In this document: positions 1 through 13,100 of the stretch, in pieces
Position numbering within the stretch: the first letter of the stretch is position 1
Layout of the letters: the number at the start of each line of letters is the position of its first letter
Assembly (NCBI GenBank): GCA_029964075.1
Contig: CM057149.1
Span: forward strand, 12,968,465 to 13,032,464
DNA length: 64,000 nt
Source: Patiria pectinifera
Lineage: Eukaryota > Echinodermata > Asteroidea > Valvatida > Asterinidae
Direction of reading: 5' to 3'
The notes under the pieces: generated by a model
What the model saw: only the letters and a program-made list of their open reading frames with translations
Databases searched by the model: none
Told to the model about the DNA's origin: nothing
Position numbers and translations under genes: made by a program

Positions 1-1046
1 CACTGAGCCGGTTGCAGGTACGCGATGTCACACACTGATCCGACGAATTATGGCAACCGCGCGCGCGCGTGCGTCGTGCCAATGGTTGCACGCGCTTCGC
101 CGAATAACAAAACGAACTAGTAATTTGAATTTTCTACGGTGCTTCTTAAGAAGCACCGTCGGATCGGAAAGGCCTTCTTGTATTGATTTCTTCAAAATAA
201 CTGCTTGCCAGAAAGAATAATTTCACAGGGAGTTTAGTCCTCTAATACTATCTTTCAACCAAGTACGCTTTTCAACAATAATTACGCCGGTTACTTTATG
301 GATAGCTGCAAATGATGGACTCTGGCTTTAACTACGCAAAAGAATTACGCAGGGATTTGAAGTGTTATCCATACTCCACTAACACGATTACCTCAAATGA
401 ATTTGACGTGTGGGTGCTAACTGTGTGGGCAAAAGTGGTTTTGCAAAAACTTGAGAAGGTTGTGAAGTGCGAACGACCTGTTGGGTTAAAAGCTCTACAT
501 CATGTGTTTTCACGTATTACTTCATGTTATACATGGGTTTTTTTTCTGTTTACAAAACAAGCCCAAATTAGACTTGAAATATTGTATTAGTCCTTCATAA
601 TCATCACAAAAAAAGAAAGTTCACACTCATTCGTCCCAGATTGACGGTTTATGAAAAAGCATGCAGTTTGAAAATTACAAATTTAAAGAGAAAAAACAGT
701 TATCATAGGGATGTATGTGAATTGTTTTCGTTTTGCTGCAAGAACACTTAACTTTTTTTGTGATCAGTGGACAGAACTTTAAAACGGTGCATGAGTTCAA
801 AACTCCGCAACTTGAAAGTGCATGAATGATTTGAATGATTATTGTACTAAAAGAAAGCTTAATGATTGGGCTTTCATAGCTTAGATTGTGAAAGTGCTAC
901 ATGCAGAACTTCATTCAAAAATTGGTCCTGCCATTTATATTTCAATTATAATGGTCTAGTCATTCTACCAATACATTAATGCATGCTTAGTGTCATCAGG
1001 CAGTGTTCTGGGAATGTCATGAAGCTGAACTTGCTTGAACACTCAC
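1..1046. other. Non-coding stretch, left edge (probably intron)
   Basis: No exon was recognised on either strand. By position this should be the intron after the last readable SLC26 exon. It holds a GC-rich alternating gcgcgc stretch near 60-75 and a perfect 24-base palindrome at 136-159 centred on cttaag. The 92-codon plus-strand frame at 312-590 has no recognisable domain and no splice context. Confidence 0.5.
136..159. repeat. Perfect 24-base palindrome
   Basis: Two 12-base arms (acggtgcttctt and its reverse complement) meet with no spacer. It may be a remnant terminal inverted repeat or a hairpin; no function can be assigned. Confidence 0.6.
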
Positions 1047-1142
1047 AAAGTCATAGGTAGAGACCTGCCACAGCAGAATCAGATCTTTGAGCTGGCGGAA
1101 CATTCCAGCGAGAGCGACCACAATGATAGAAGCCAGACAACA
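1047..1142 (-). CDS. SLC26 coding exon 10 (last readable)
   Basis: 96 bases, phase 0, acceptor cctgtgcag, donor gtgagt. Encodes [20 protein letters not shown] then [12 protein letters not shown], matching the family pattern (A)VLAxIIxVALxGxFxQxxDLxxLW. Cys-Cys at the start replaces the usual Ala-Val. The next exon is not visible in the remaining 1 kb. Confidence 0.92.
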
Positions 1143-4100
1143 CTGCACAGGGGAACAATTGAAACAAAATGAACAGTGATTTGACCGTTGAGAAACATAC
1201 ATTATTCATAGATGGATAATTTGCATATTCCCCTCCCCTCCACCCCCCCACACCATTTTTAACAGAACTAGAATCCCGTTGAAAAGTAAAGAAACACAAC
1301 CTGCACGCCACAGCTAATCAAAGGCTGTGCTGTGATGCGACTCCAACATGAACATGTACACACATACTAAAATTTGTATTCTTTTCGAGACATTTTTTTG
1401 TTCTCGTGTAGTAAAGTTTTCGAGTTTGAAAGTGAAGTTTCAAAATGCTCTTATTTTAACCAGAATTAATTTCCTTGGCTAAAATTTGAACTTAATATCC
1501 CTTTTCTAAAACTCTTCCATTTGCAACAGATCAACCCACCTTGGAAATTCCTAGTTTTTGAGTAAAATCCATATATCTATTTCGTGAAAATTTTGTGGAG
1601 ACGTATTCATCTGTAGAAATTGTCCTGTGGAGACGTATACAATCGTTGTTCCCTTTGTACACACGTCTCTAGAGGGCACAGTGTATCAGATCAGTATAGT
1701 GTATAGGCTGCACATGGGGGGGGAGGGGGATTTGCCCCCCCCCCCAATAAAAATCTCGGCCATCAAGTGACGAAAAATTATGAAACTTGGTACATGCATA
1801 GAACAACAATATCATGAACATACCCAAGAAATTTCATGACTATAGGTCAAAGGGTTTTGGAATTATGACTAATTAATTATTCATATGCACAAATGGTAAT
1901 TCTGCTTTGTGTACACTTCGTATATGGGAATTCAGTTTTCACAGCGCATATCGCCGGAAAATTTTCTGCAATGCGGCAACTCGTGGTCCGAATTTTATGT
2001 CTATAGTATCAAAAGCTGCACAAGATTGGAAGCTAAAAAGTCAGAACAGCTCGGGTTGCAAAAAAGGTTTTTTTAAGGATATCGCAAAAAAGTTGATTGT
2101 GCCCGCCTCCATGCCCTTTTATGGTTAAAGAAAAGATCAGGGGTGTGAGTGACCACTGATAAAAATAGCAGAAAACAGCTGAAAAAAAGGTGTAAAACAG
2201 CTGAACTTTGGAAATCTCCTATACTTTTGTACACAGCAAGTGAGGGAAAAAACTGAAAAAAAGCTGAAATCCAAAACAAAAAAAAGCTGAAATCAGCTTT
2301 AAAGCTGAGATTTCACACCCCTGGAAGATACAACATTTGCAAACATCAACACAAAAAATGATCACATTACCACGAAATTCTTAACTGGACTGTTAGGGAT
2401 ATGACAGTCTAAAGCATCCCATACAACCATGGCTCCTGGTGTGCTGACATTTTTAAGTAAAGTGGAATCTTTGTATCAGTTTCCAACGCTGGTCGGCTGA
2501 CAAATGTTGGAGAAAACTGACTTTTTTCAGAAACTGCTCCTAATTTTAAATATTTAGTTATTCCGCATTTTCTTTGCAATTGATAACACACCTGTGAAGG
2601 GGTACAAGCCACCTAGACTGATTCTCTGATCTTATAATTTCCCAACGTCTATAAATTGCTTTGTTTCATCTTAAGTGGGATCAGGGAATCAGACTACAAC
2701 AACATGATTGGTTTTCTTGGTTTTTCCAGCATCTACGAACCCAAAACGTGAAACAAATCAGAGTAATAATGTTTCCTTTAACATACTATTCCTCCAAATC
2801 CATTTATTTATGAAAATAACAGCAAAAGCAAATCTTGTACAAACATTCCCTTTAAAGGGGCACATTCCTTACCTTAGGCAAACTTGAAAAAAAGGGACCG
2901 ATAAGAAACAAGACCAGCAGTACGATAACACTGGATATCAGGCCAGCAAGCTGCAAGAAAAACAAATAAGGCGGTAAAAATTCAAAGACAACTGTTCCCT
3001 GGAAATACATGTATATGCAATGCATTCCGTGCCTCAAAAATTGTAAACTTTTCCCGAGCACAAAAAGCTGGAGATTGACATGAAAGTTAACCTAGCTCCC
3101 CATCGGTATGATCTTGCTGCGCCATGTCAGTGCCCTTTATACCTTGTGCGTTCTTAACCGCTGGAATAAGCCTCTGTACTGATGATGTCACACTGTTTAT
3201 ATGTGTGCTTTCCTATGGTGCTCAGTGGACCGTGGACCCCAACTGGCTCCACAGGAAGTGCACATGCACACAAAGTGTGAAGTCATCAGTACAGAGGCTT
3301 ATTGTGTAAGTCAAATGTGTCACTATTTGGCACACTGCAGACGATGTGTTTAACACCCGACGAAGTGCTTAAACTTTTGAAACACGTTTTCTTTGTGGAA
3401 TCAATCATTTAAAACATGAGATTTCGACACTGCTCTATAGAGCAAGGATTTCTATTAAATGTATGTATCTCTGTCGTCCCTTTACAACACAAGATACAAT
3501 TTTTTTTGGGACGAAAAAAGAGGAGGCTTCCAGAATCCATACCGTACAGGCATCCCGCAGTCTTGTAAAAAATGGCGACAATAATACGAGTGCATATATA
3601 GGGCGTGCAGTCTTTGAAATACGCGCGCAAAAGCTCTGATAACATAACACCCAAGTAAATCCTTGACATTTGATTGGAGGATTGTAGGTCAGGCGGCATT
3701 CATTAATCGAACCATTGCACAGCTACGTCATAACCGTGCATTTTTCATCCCATCTCTTATGATCTATTGCACTCCGCGCGCACACTAAGACGCACAGCGC
3801 GCAGCCCGGTGCTACATGATCCTTGCGCTTTATTTAGACCTTATCATGCGTTATAGCAGTACAAAAGTTGCCTTTAAAGTTGAAACAGTTGCCTTGTTGA
3901 TTTTTTGGCAGTATTTTAAGAACTAAGAATTTTAATTTTTCATTATTGTCAATGATTTGACTTTTAAACCTTGGTTAGTCTTGAACAAGCTGAAAAAAAG
4001 AAGTGGATATGATACAATTTGGTGAGTTTTTAGTGTTTGTTCTTAAAGTTTTATCCTCCAATCGAATGACAAAATTCTACTTCAATGTTATATAAAACAA

Positions 4101-7100
4101 ATAATGAATGTGTTGCATTCGTGCAATGGTGAGAGAAATTTCATTCGTTGAAAGATGGAATGTACCATTCAACTCGGCCAGTCTTTCAACTCATGAAAAT
4201 ATTCTCACCACTGCACTCATAAACGTTCATTATTTGCATAATAGTCAATCAGTGTCATTACATATTCCACACAGCAAGGGGTTGGTGAAGGGACGCGCAC
4301 GCACCCATGGAGTTGAGGCTGGACGGTAAGCATGTGTCATAGAGCTATATTGAATTACTAGAGCGCTAACTTCGTGTATAAAGTAATGCCTGCTGGGCGC
4401 ATCCATGTTTGTGCACAAACCTATGGAGACCTAGAAGTTTTGTACGGCTTTTGTACGGCTATTTACATATCTGCGTTTGTATTCCAAACCGGTGCGTCAT
4501 CGAAGCCGATACGCCCAAAACCGAAACGCATGATAAGCAAATAAGCGTGTCAAACAGCGCAACGCGTGCGCGTATCCGCTGCAGATGCTTTTTGCCGTCA
4601 CGTTTTTTTGAACCGTCAATGACGCGCTTAAGTTGTTTGCGCGTTGCATGTAGAGTACACTTTCAAAATTCAGTCCATCTAATTTCATTATGTTCTACAA
4701 ACACGCACATGAATTGAAAATGTCTGCGCCCAGGACGGCTTCAAAAGCGTCTCCGCACCTAGAATGAGGAGTTAGCGCTCTAGTAATTTAATATAGCTCT
4801 ATGGTATGTGTACAATGTACATGTAGCTCACAGTCAGTTTACCTGGGTTTTGCCTCCGGACACCTCTTGGACAAGTGAACGCGACAGGGAAGTGCCCACT
4901 GGGAAACAGTTGAAGAATGACGAGAAGATCTGGCACGTTCCAAAGGCAAGTAATTCCTGCAGCACAGAAATCGGGGAAAATGATGTGTGGATTCAAGGGA
5001 ATGTACATCATTGGCTTTTGCTGTGATTTTCAGAAATGAACTATTTGAGGGGTTAGTATAATAGATCAAATACTGTTACCCTGACATGTTTGAAGTTTTG
5101 TGTTCGAAAATGCTGGAAAAATCAAGAAAAACAAAAAAATGTTCAAGTAATCTGGTGCCTCGACTCCACTAAAGATAAAATGGATCAATTTATAGATGCC
5201 GGAAAATTGTAAGGTAAGGGAACCAGTCTAGCTGGCCTGCACCCGTTCATGAACATGTAACCAATAGCAAACAAAATTTGGATAGAAGAAAGTGTTAAGT
5301 TGGAGCAGTAGTTGAAAAATAGTTCGGTTTTGATACAAAAATACCATTTTCTGGAAAATGACTTCACACCAGGTGCCATAATTTTACAGTATGCTTTAGA
5401 CTGTCATTTACCAACATCCTAGTAAGGTATTTCGTAAAAACTTGGTTTAATTTGATTTAAAAACTTGGTAGTTTTATTTTTCAACGTTTGCAAATGTTGT
5501 ATATTCCCTTTAAATCAACGAACAAAATTAGAAGCCATTTTTGAGGTTGAACCATGTCCGCAAGCATGCATATTAAAGACAAGACACGCGCACATTCTAG
5601 TAACCCTATTGGTCGACCCTATGTGGCCTAGTGGCTAGGGTTTGTGACTCATGATCAGAGGGTCAGGGGTTCGAATCCAGCTGCTGACCACACATTGTGT
5701 CCTTGGGCAAGCCACTTCATCCCTACTTGCCTCTCTCCACCCAGGAGTATACATGGGTACCGGCATTAGCTGGGGAATAGCCTGCAATAGACTAGCTTCC
5801 TGCATATTTGAATACTTGAATATCCAGTTTATTCGGCACAGCCCTAGTCAGACATTAGTCTATGCGCGAACACATTTGCTGATTAAGACCCCGCCTCTTG
5901 ACTTCCTAGATTTTGACCAATCAGCAGGCGCTTTCTATAGGTCTATCGGATCTTCGGTCATTCACCCGTTGTGCGTCATAGACATGGATTAAAAAAAAAA
6001 AAAAAAATGTCACGGCGCGCGGTGCGCGCTCAGTATCATGTTATGCGAATGCGCTCCCGGCTGTTGTTGTACTAACGCTGCATTCGAATTGACCAATCAC
6101 GGCGCGCAGCGCTAATATAATCATGTTACGCAAAAGCGCTCCCGGCTGTTGTTGTATTACAAAATGCTGCATTCGAATCCACCAATCACAGCGTTAGTCC
6201 TGATTTTGGGATGAAATTACGTCACGATTTAGTAAAGTCAACTCCGATTGGCTGGCGCGCGGCTTGCATAAATCTGCATGCTTTGACATATCAGACGTCA
6301 GACATGAGATGGCTCCGTGGATAACGGGTGATACTCAGACTAGTCAGACATACACATGTAAATTCAGTGAAGAATCTTTGCTTAATTCTGCTGAAAAGTC
6401 TGTGCTACTGGTAGGCCTATTTCATGGATCGCCAGGCATTTTTGGCTTGTGCACAAGCGTACATGTACTTCCCTAATAAAGGGAATGTACAACATTTGCA
6501 AACATCAAAAACAAAGCTACCAAATTGTGATGAAATACCTTACTGGACTGTTAGTGAATGACAGTCTAAAGCATCCTGTAAAATCATGGCACCTGATGTG
6601 CTGACACTGTCAAGAAAAGTTGTATTTTTGTATTAAAAACACTGTTCTTTTTCCCAAATACTGCCCCCAATTGACCATATTTAGTTAGTCCGCATTTTGT
6701 TTGTAATCGATTACACATCCATGAACGGGTACAAGCCAGCTACACTGGTTCCCTGACCTTACAATTCCTTGACATCTATAAATTGCTCCGTTTAATCTTA
6801 AGTGGGGTCAGGGAGCCAAACTACAAGAACATGATTGTTTTTCTTGGTTTCTCCAGCATGTCACAACTGATAATGTAGTAACCAACGGATTATGTATCAC
6901 CAACCGATAAGGTTGAATAAATTAACCAATACTGTATCACTAACCGATAATGTAACAAAAATTGACCGATACTAGTGTAGTAACATTTCCTACACTATCA
7001 GCCATTTTTGGTTACATTATCGGTCAGTGATACAGTATCGGTTCATTTTTGTGACATTATCAGTTGGTGATACATAATCTGTTGGTTACTACATTTTCAG

Positions 7101-10100
7101 TTGTAACACAGCATCTACCGGTATGAACAGAAAACTTCTAACAAGTCAGTGTAACAATATATTGCTATAAAATGTACAACCCCCCCCCTCCCCAATCCAT
7201 CCATTTCTGAAAATTACAGCAAAAGCAAATGTTGTACATTCCCTTTAAGTGAGGATTCCGTGCTTACATGTACAAAACGTACATGCACAGAATTTCAAAG
7301 AAACTCACTGGCTACCTTCTAATACGGAATGGTTTTGGGGTGATTTGATTGGTCCTCCGGTCCGCCCTACTTTAAATTGGTGAGGCAACGCCCATGCTTG
7401 TGATAGACTTTTGAGGGCTTGTGATGGACACAACTACAACTTTTGCACTGCACCCGTACCTGGTTTGGGTCCACCTCGTATTTGTGTTTCTTGGCAAACA
7501 TCTTGGCCAGGGAGATTGACACGGCATAGCCCACTATGGCAATGGCGATGGCATCAGTAATGACAGAACTCAGGTAGCTGAGCTGAGGCAGCCTAGGGAG
7601 AGGGATGCTGCAGAGAGGAATTCAATACATTGGAAAGTTAGCAATTGAACGCAATAGACTTTGTGAGCAATAGATGCACTCCCATAATTAAATGAAATCG
7701 ATAATATACTGCAGTAGCAAGGCAAATATTCCATATTGGGGTACTTACTGAAGTGCATATGTGACCCACTCCAGGAAAAGGTGATATAAGTCGTAAAAAA
7801 TAAATTTCAAGTTATTTACACGACTGGAAAGCCCACAATGTAAGCTTTCATTCGATATATGACACAGCTCTATATTAATTTGTTCCATGGAGTTCAAATT
7901 ACACAACTGAGAAAACAGGCTTTGAAATAGCTGGCTCTGTTGTAGATTAGGGCAAGAAAAACTCACTTTTGATCTCTTAGCAACCAACATGTTCCTGTTT
8001 TACTATCACTTTCAAACTTCGGATATTGATTCTACAATGATTATTTTCAACGATTTTTGGGAAAAAGAGAATTTTTGAAACCAGATGACTATCTTTTGGC
8101 TAATTTGCATATTGATTAAAATTATAGTTTTTGGATGTAAAATAAAGAGAAAAATGTACACAAACTAAAGGTTATTTTTTTCCATTTATTCATCGAAATC
8201 AACATTTCTGTGAATGAATCCTTAAACTGTAGGTATCAAAGATGTCATTTAAGACAAAAAAAAAGAATTTGGATTTTGACGGAAAATTTCACCCTCTTAA
8301 CACTCAGCGGGCCATTACAGGTAAAGGCATAATGCGTCTTATATCAACTTTCCCTGGAGCAGGTCACATATGTACAAAAGCGCATGTGTACAATTTCACA
8401 CTGGTCAAAAGCTTACAACACAGTCCTTTCATCAGCTCTGACCGCCATTTTGAAAATACGCATATTTTTGTTTTGTTTTAAATCTCTTGGAGTTTACCTC
8501 ATATCAAAGCTTTAAATATCTTGTTATAACGTCAGGCTTCCAAGCAGATCCAGGTGAAAAAGTAGAACAGTACGATCAAACTTAAAGGGACACTAGATCC
8601 TGGAACAGCCCAATTGGGCTACAAAACGTGCTTTGAACGACATGATGATAATCAGAAATAACTTTTAAAAGTAGGATATAAACATTCACACAACTATCCT
8701 TTCAAAAGTGGGCGTTTTTGTGTTATTCCTGTATTATGTGTGCGAGAACGAATTTCGGGATCCACTTTTTCGACCCCATAAATTCGAGCTGTTTGGATGC
8801 TAGTTGTGATTTCATTCGTACGCGTAAAGTGTTCGCCTTTTGCGGACGTTGAAGAAACCACAATTTTTTGCATTGGTGATTGGTCACCGCGCGCTGTTCC
8901 CGAGACACAACGTGTATAGCGTACATGAGAACAACACGAAAAACGTATTCGTACTCCGTCATGTCCGATGTAAACAAGCGGGTTTTTTTTGTCTTTTCTC
9001 GGGAATGGTAAGACATTAGGTTGTTTCCTTTCAACCACATGTTTGAAATAGGCTAAGTTACAATCCAAAACATAACATTTCCGGGGATTTCAGGACCTAG
9101 TGCCCCTTAAACAACAACAACAAAAAAACAGGAAAAAGGTAGGACTTTGAAGGACAAAAACAGGATAAAAGTACTACTTTTGTGGGCTTTCAGGAGTAGT
9201 TTTCGTTGATACTCACCCATGTACACAGCACCATAAGCCTCTTTGGCATGTTCTGTACTCACATCACTTGTGCAAATCTTTCATATGACATGCATGAGCC
9301 ATATCTGTAATGTTGCGCAACTTTAAATCATGTATGCAATGAAACATGACGCACGGCAAGTGGAGCTTTCAGTATAATGAAATGTGAGGCCTTGTGGCAG
9401 AGTGAAACGGCACTGGCTGTAGTGAAAAAAATGCCCCCCCCCAAAAAAAAAACCTTGACTGTTATTTATTCATAATGTGTAGACTTTGCTGTATATTTTA
9501 AAGAAATAGAATAAAAAAATCATGAGGAAAGAAGTGTTTTTAGGGGTAAAAATTGGCATCTTTCATTTTCACAACTACAAAACTAGAAATTTTAAAGGCC
9601 TTTTTCTCAGTATTTTACCTTTTTGACAAATGATAAATGTGAAATTTATAAACAGCCATAACTGGCCAACGATTAGTCTAGATGTGCAAGATGTGCAATT
9701 GTAAGGAGCATTTTAATTTTTATTCTCTTTCCTATTAAAAATACCTCGAAACCCTCATTTTGACCTTTTTCCAGTTCTGTCTCATTTTGCCAGTACGCCC
9801 CAGAAATTTGCAAAATTTCTCAGGCTTCGGCCAACTTTTGGTTTACAAACCAAATGTATGCGTGACTACAGTGCTTTAACTCAAACTTCATTGGCATCTC
9901 TGTTCAGATGCAACATCAATCCTGCAAAATCCTTCAACTGCCTCCGTGTACAAATTGCATACAACCTCAATCCTGCAAAATCCTCCGTTATTTCTGGAAT
10001 GTAGTCCTTGGAGCGGTTTACCACTGCCAAAATCCTGCAAAATCCTCCAGCAATCACTGTCAACATGTTGAGGCAGAGCCAGTGACATCCTGGAGCAGTG

Positions 10101-13100
10101 CGGAGGATTTCAAGTATAATCTAAGCCTAAATTTATGCAAGGTTGAGCATAAACAACACGTGGTCCGGCCTAATTAGACCTGGACACAGTGCATCCTCCG
10201 AAATCAGCCTCACGTTTTTGCCATACAACCTCAATCCTGCAAAATCCTCCATTTTGCAAAGAGGATTCTGGAGGATTTGGGAAGGTTAGCGTTAATCCTA
10301 AAATAGCTTAAGAACAAGAGATGCGAGCAGTGTTTTACCCCGTCGGGATGTCTCCCACCACGGCCACGCCGTAGTTATCAGCAAAATGTGCAGCAGATGA
10401 GATGGCCGTCCCTAGGATAATCTGAAAATGACAGATGGCGGGGTGGAAAACAGCAAAGCAATAGTAAAAAGTGATTGGCAAAAGGCAAGCAAAATGAGCA
10501 ACAACATTCATGATTTGTTCAGATGTGACGTGCGCTGCCAAAAACAGTCTCTTCTGGGCACCGAGCTGGTCAAAAACTATGTATCACCTTTGGACAAACG
10601 GTTACATTTCTGTGGACCGACTGTCCTTGGCAAAATTGAGCCTACATGTATTTCAAATTTGTGATGTGACAAATGTGAACATGGAGAAAATGCTTATTAC
10701 CATATGCATTTCTCAAGCCTCTACAAATATGATGCGACCAAGCTAAATGAGTCGTTTGTCGACCCTGGTCAATTTTTTGTGTGTACAAATTTGAAAAGAG
10801 CACAATCTTAGCATTAATGCTTTGAAAACCGCATCTTGAGTTAAAAAACTATGGAAGTCGGAACATAGAATGTGATGAAGTGATGTGATAAAGAGGTCCT
10901 ACCGTATTTCGGCCTGAATCTCCGAATGAAAATTCCCGACAAATGACTCATGTAGCCTGATCGCATCACAAATCATCCAAAAAATCACCTCTATTGGCAA
11001 AATGGTCTGAAACTTTTACAGTACATTTTCGACATGTACTCAGAATCACAAATTTGCAAACAAACCTGAACATTTCCCCCCCCCCCATTTTTATTTTTTT
11101 CCCGGTCTTTTCAAGCTCTGGCCAGAGGTATCTGGTTTTGACAGAACACATGTACATCTCGTATGCGGATAAAAATAGAAATGTGCGAATAAAGAGGTCA
11201 ATTTGGGCTTTCTACCGGTATATACTAGTCTTGCATGTACGTAAAGTCGCAAAACGGGAGTAACTTGTACCAACTGTAAAGGAACATTCAAATATGGCAT
11301 GAAAGCAAGCAGAATATGCAAACATGAATTCATGTCGACCTGCCAATCCACATCAGCTGGACGCATTTCAAAACTGGCCAATGTTGCTGTGATTGTTCTC
11401 CGTCAAATTTCTTTCCTTTTAATGAAGTGCGAACCGGCCTGGTGACAATAAGCGGATGTGTGTGAATCATGTTTGGGCGATTCCAACGTTATGAAAGGAG
11501 GTGTATTTTCCGTGACAGAGAGCCAATAAACTATGATACCCCGGTATCTCAATAATGATTTAAAGAAATGATCCGAAACTCCTAGTCTGTAATCTCTTTG
11601 ACCCTTATTTGATGATGTATATGAATGATTCGAAAAACGCACTTACAGTTTCATTCACTGAGCTTTTAAAAGTTCTGTGACGGACATTACATAATGTTGG
11701 AATTGAATATTTTCAAAAGAAGGGAAAAGCCTGAAAAAAAAATCTGGGAGGAATTTCAAGGGTCATTGTAACCCAACTACAAACAGAATGCGTCACAAGT
11801 TGCCAGAGTTAATTTGAGGTATACAAAATTTAATGGAATCGCACACAATGGAGATCAGTAGGAACATCCAATCTATTTATCCACACACTATTATGTACAT
11901 TCTTATATCAAACAGAGTGAAATGTTTTGCTACTCTTACTCCTACTCATACTGATACTCGTACTCATGAGAATGTACTCCTTGTCAAACTTATACCTGCA
12001 AGAAAAAAATTACCTGTACTCATATTGGTACGTGTACTAATCATACTCATTGCAAAGTACCGGCACTCGTACTTATATTCATGACAAGGTACTCATATTT
12101 GTACTCATGACAAGGTACTCTTACTCATACTCACCACAAAGGTACTCGTACTTGTACTCTTGACAAAATGCTCATACTTGTACCTATGACAAGTTACTCA
12201 TACTCATACTCATGACAAGGTACTCTTACTCATACTCACCACAAAGGTACTCGTACGTGTACTTGTACTCATGAAAAGGTGCTTATACTTGTACCTATGA
12301 CAAGTTACTCATACTCATACTCATACTCATGACAAGGTACTCGTTCTCATACTCACGACAAGACACTCGTACATGTACTCATGACAAGATACTCATACTC
12401 GTACTCACGACAAGGTGCTCATACTCATACTCATACTCACTACAAGGTACACGTACTCATACTCACAACAAGGTACTCGTACTCATGACAAGGTAATCGT
12501 AATTGTACTCATGACAAGGTACTCATATTTGTACTCCTGACAAGTTACTCACACTCGTACTCATGACAAGGTAGGCATACTCATACTCATTCTCATGGAA
12601 TTGCACTCGATTACAACACTGCTGAGTGATATGTCAAAATGAAAAGCAGAGAATGTCTCTTTGCACTGCACGTGAAAAAACTGAAAAAGTGAGTTATTGT
12701 ACTCAAGACTCATTTTGCGAGAACCTTACCACAACCAGCTCTGAGGGGATGGGGATCTTCTTCCTGGGTTCCCGCACCTGTTGCCTCACCCCGTCTACCA
12801 CCCTGTGTGTCCCGCGGTGTTGGATGAAGTCCTGTACTGTGCTGACCGTCACCAAGAATGTGATGGTGATGGCTGATGTGATGATGGCAGTTACGTTGGC
12901 CTGCGACAGATTACTGAAGAATGCTACGTAACTCTGCAAATGCATTGAAGAGAAAAAAGCATTTCTATCATTTTAACCATAACGAAGATGAAATTTGAGC
13001 TTTGAGGTCAGAAATGAATAGGAAGCTGGGAAATATGCCGTACAGGCAAGTATTGAATAACTGTAATTGTTTATTGAAAATACAAGAAAGTTGTAACAGT

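Noticed and set aside
8694..9068. 124- and 105-codon minus frames
   Set aside because: Lie wholly inside a TTAA-flanked MITE; no transposase or other domain.
12626..12931. 101-codon plus-strand frame
   Set aside because: Shadow of SLC26 exon 5 on the minus strand.
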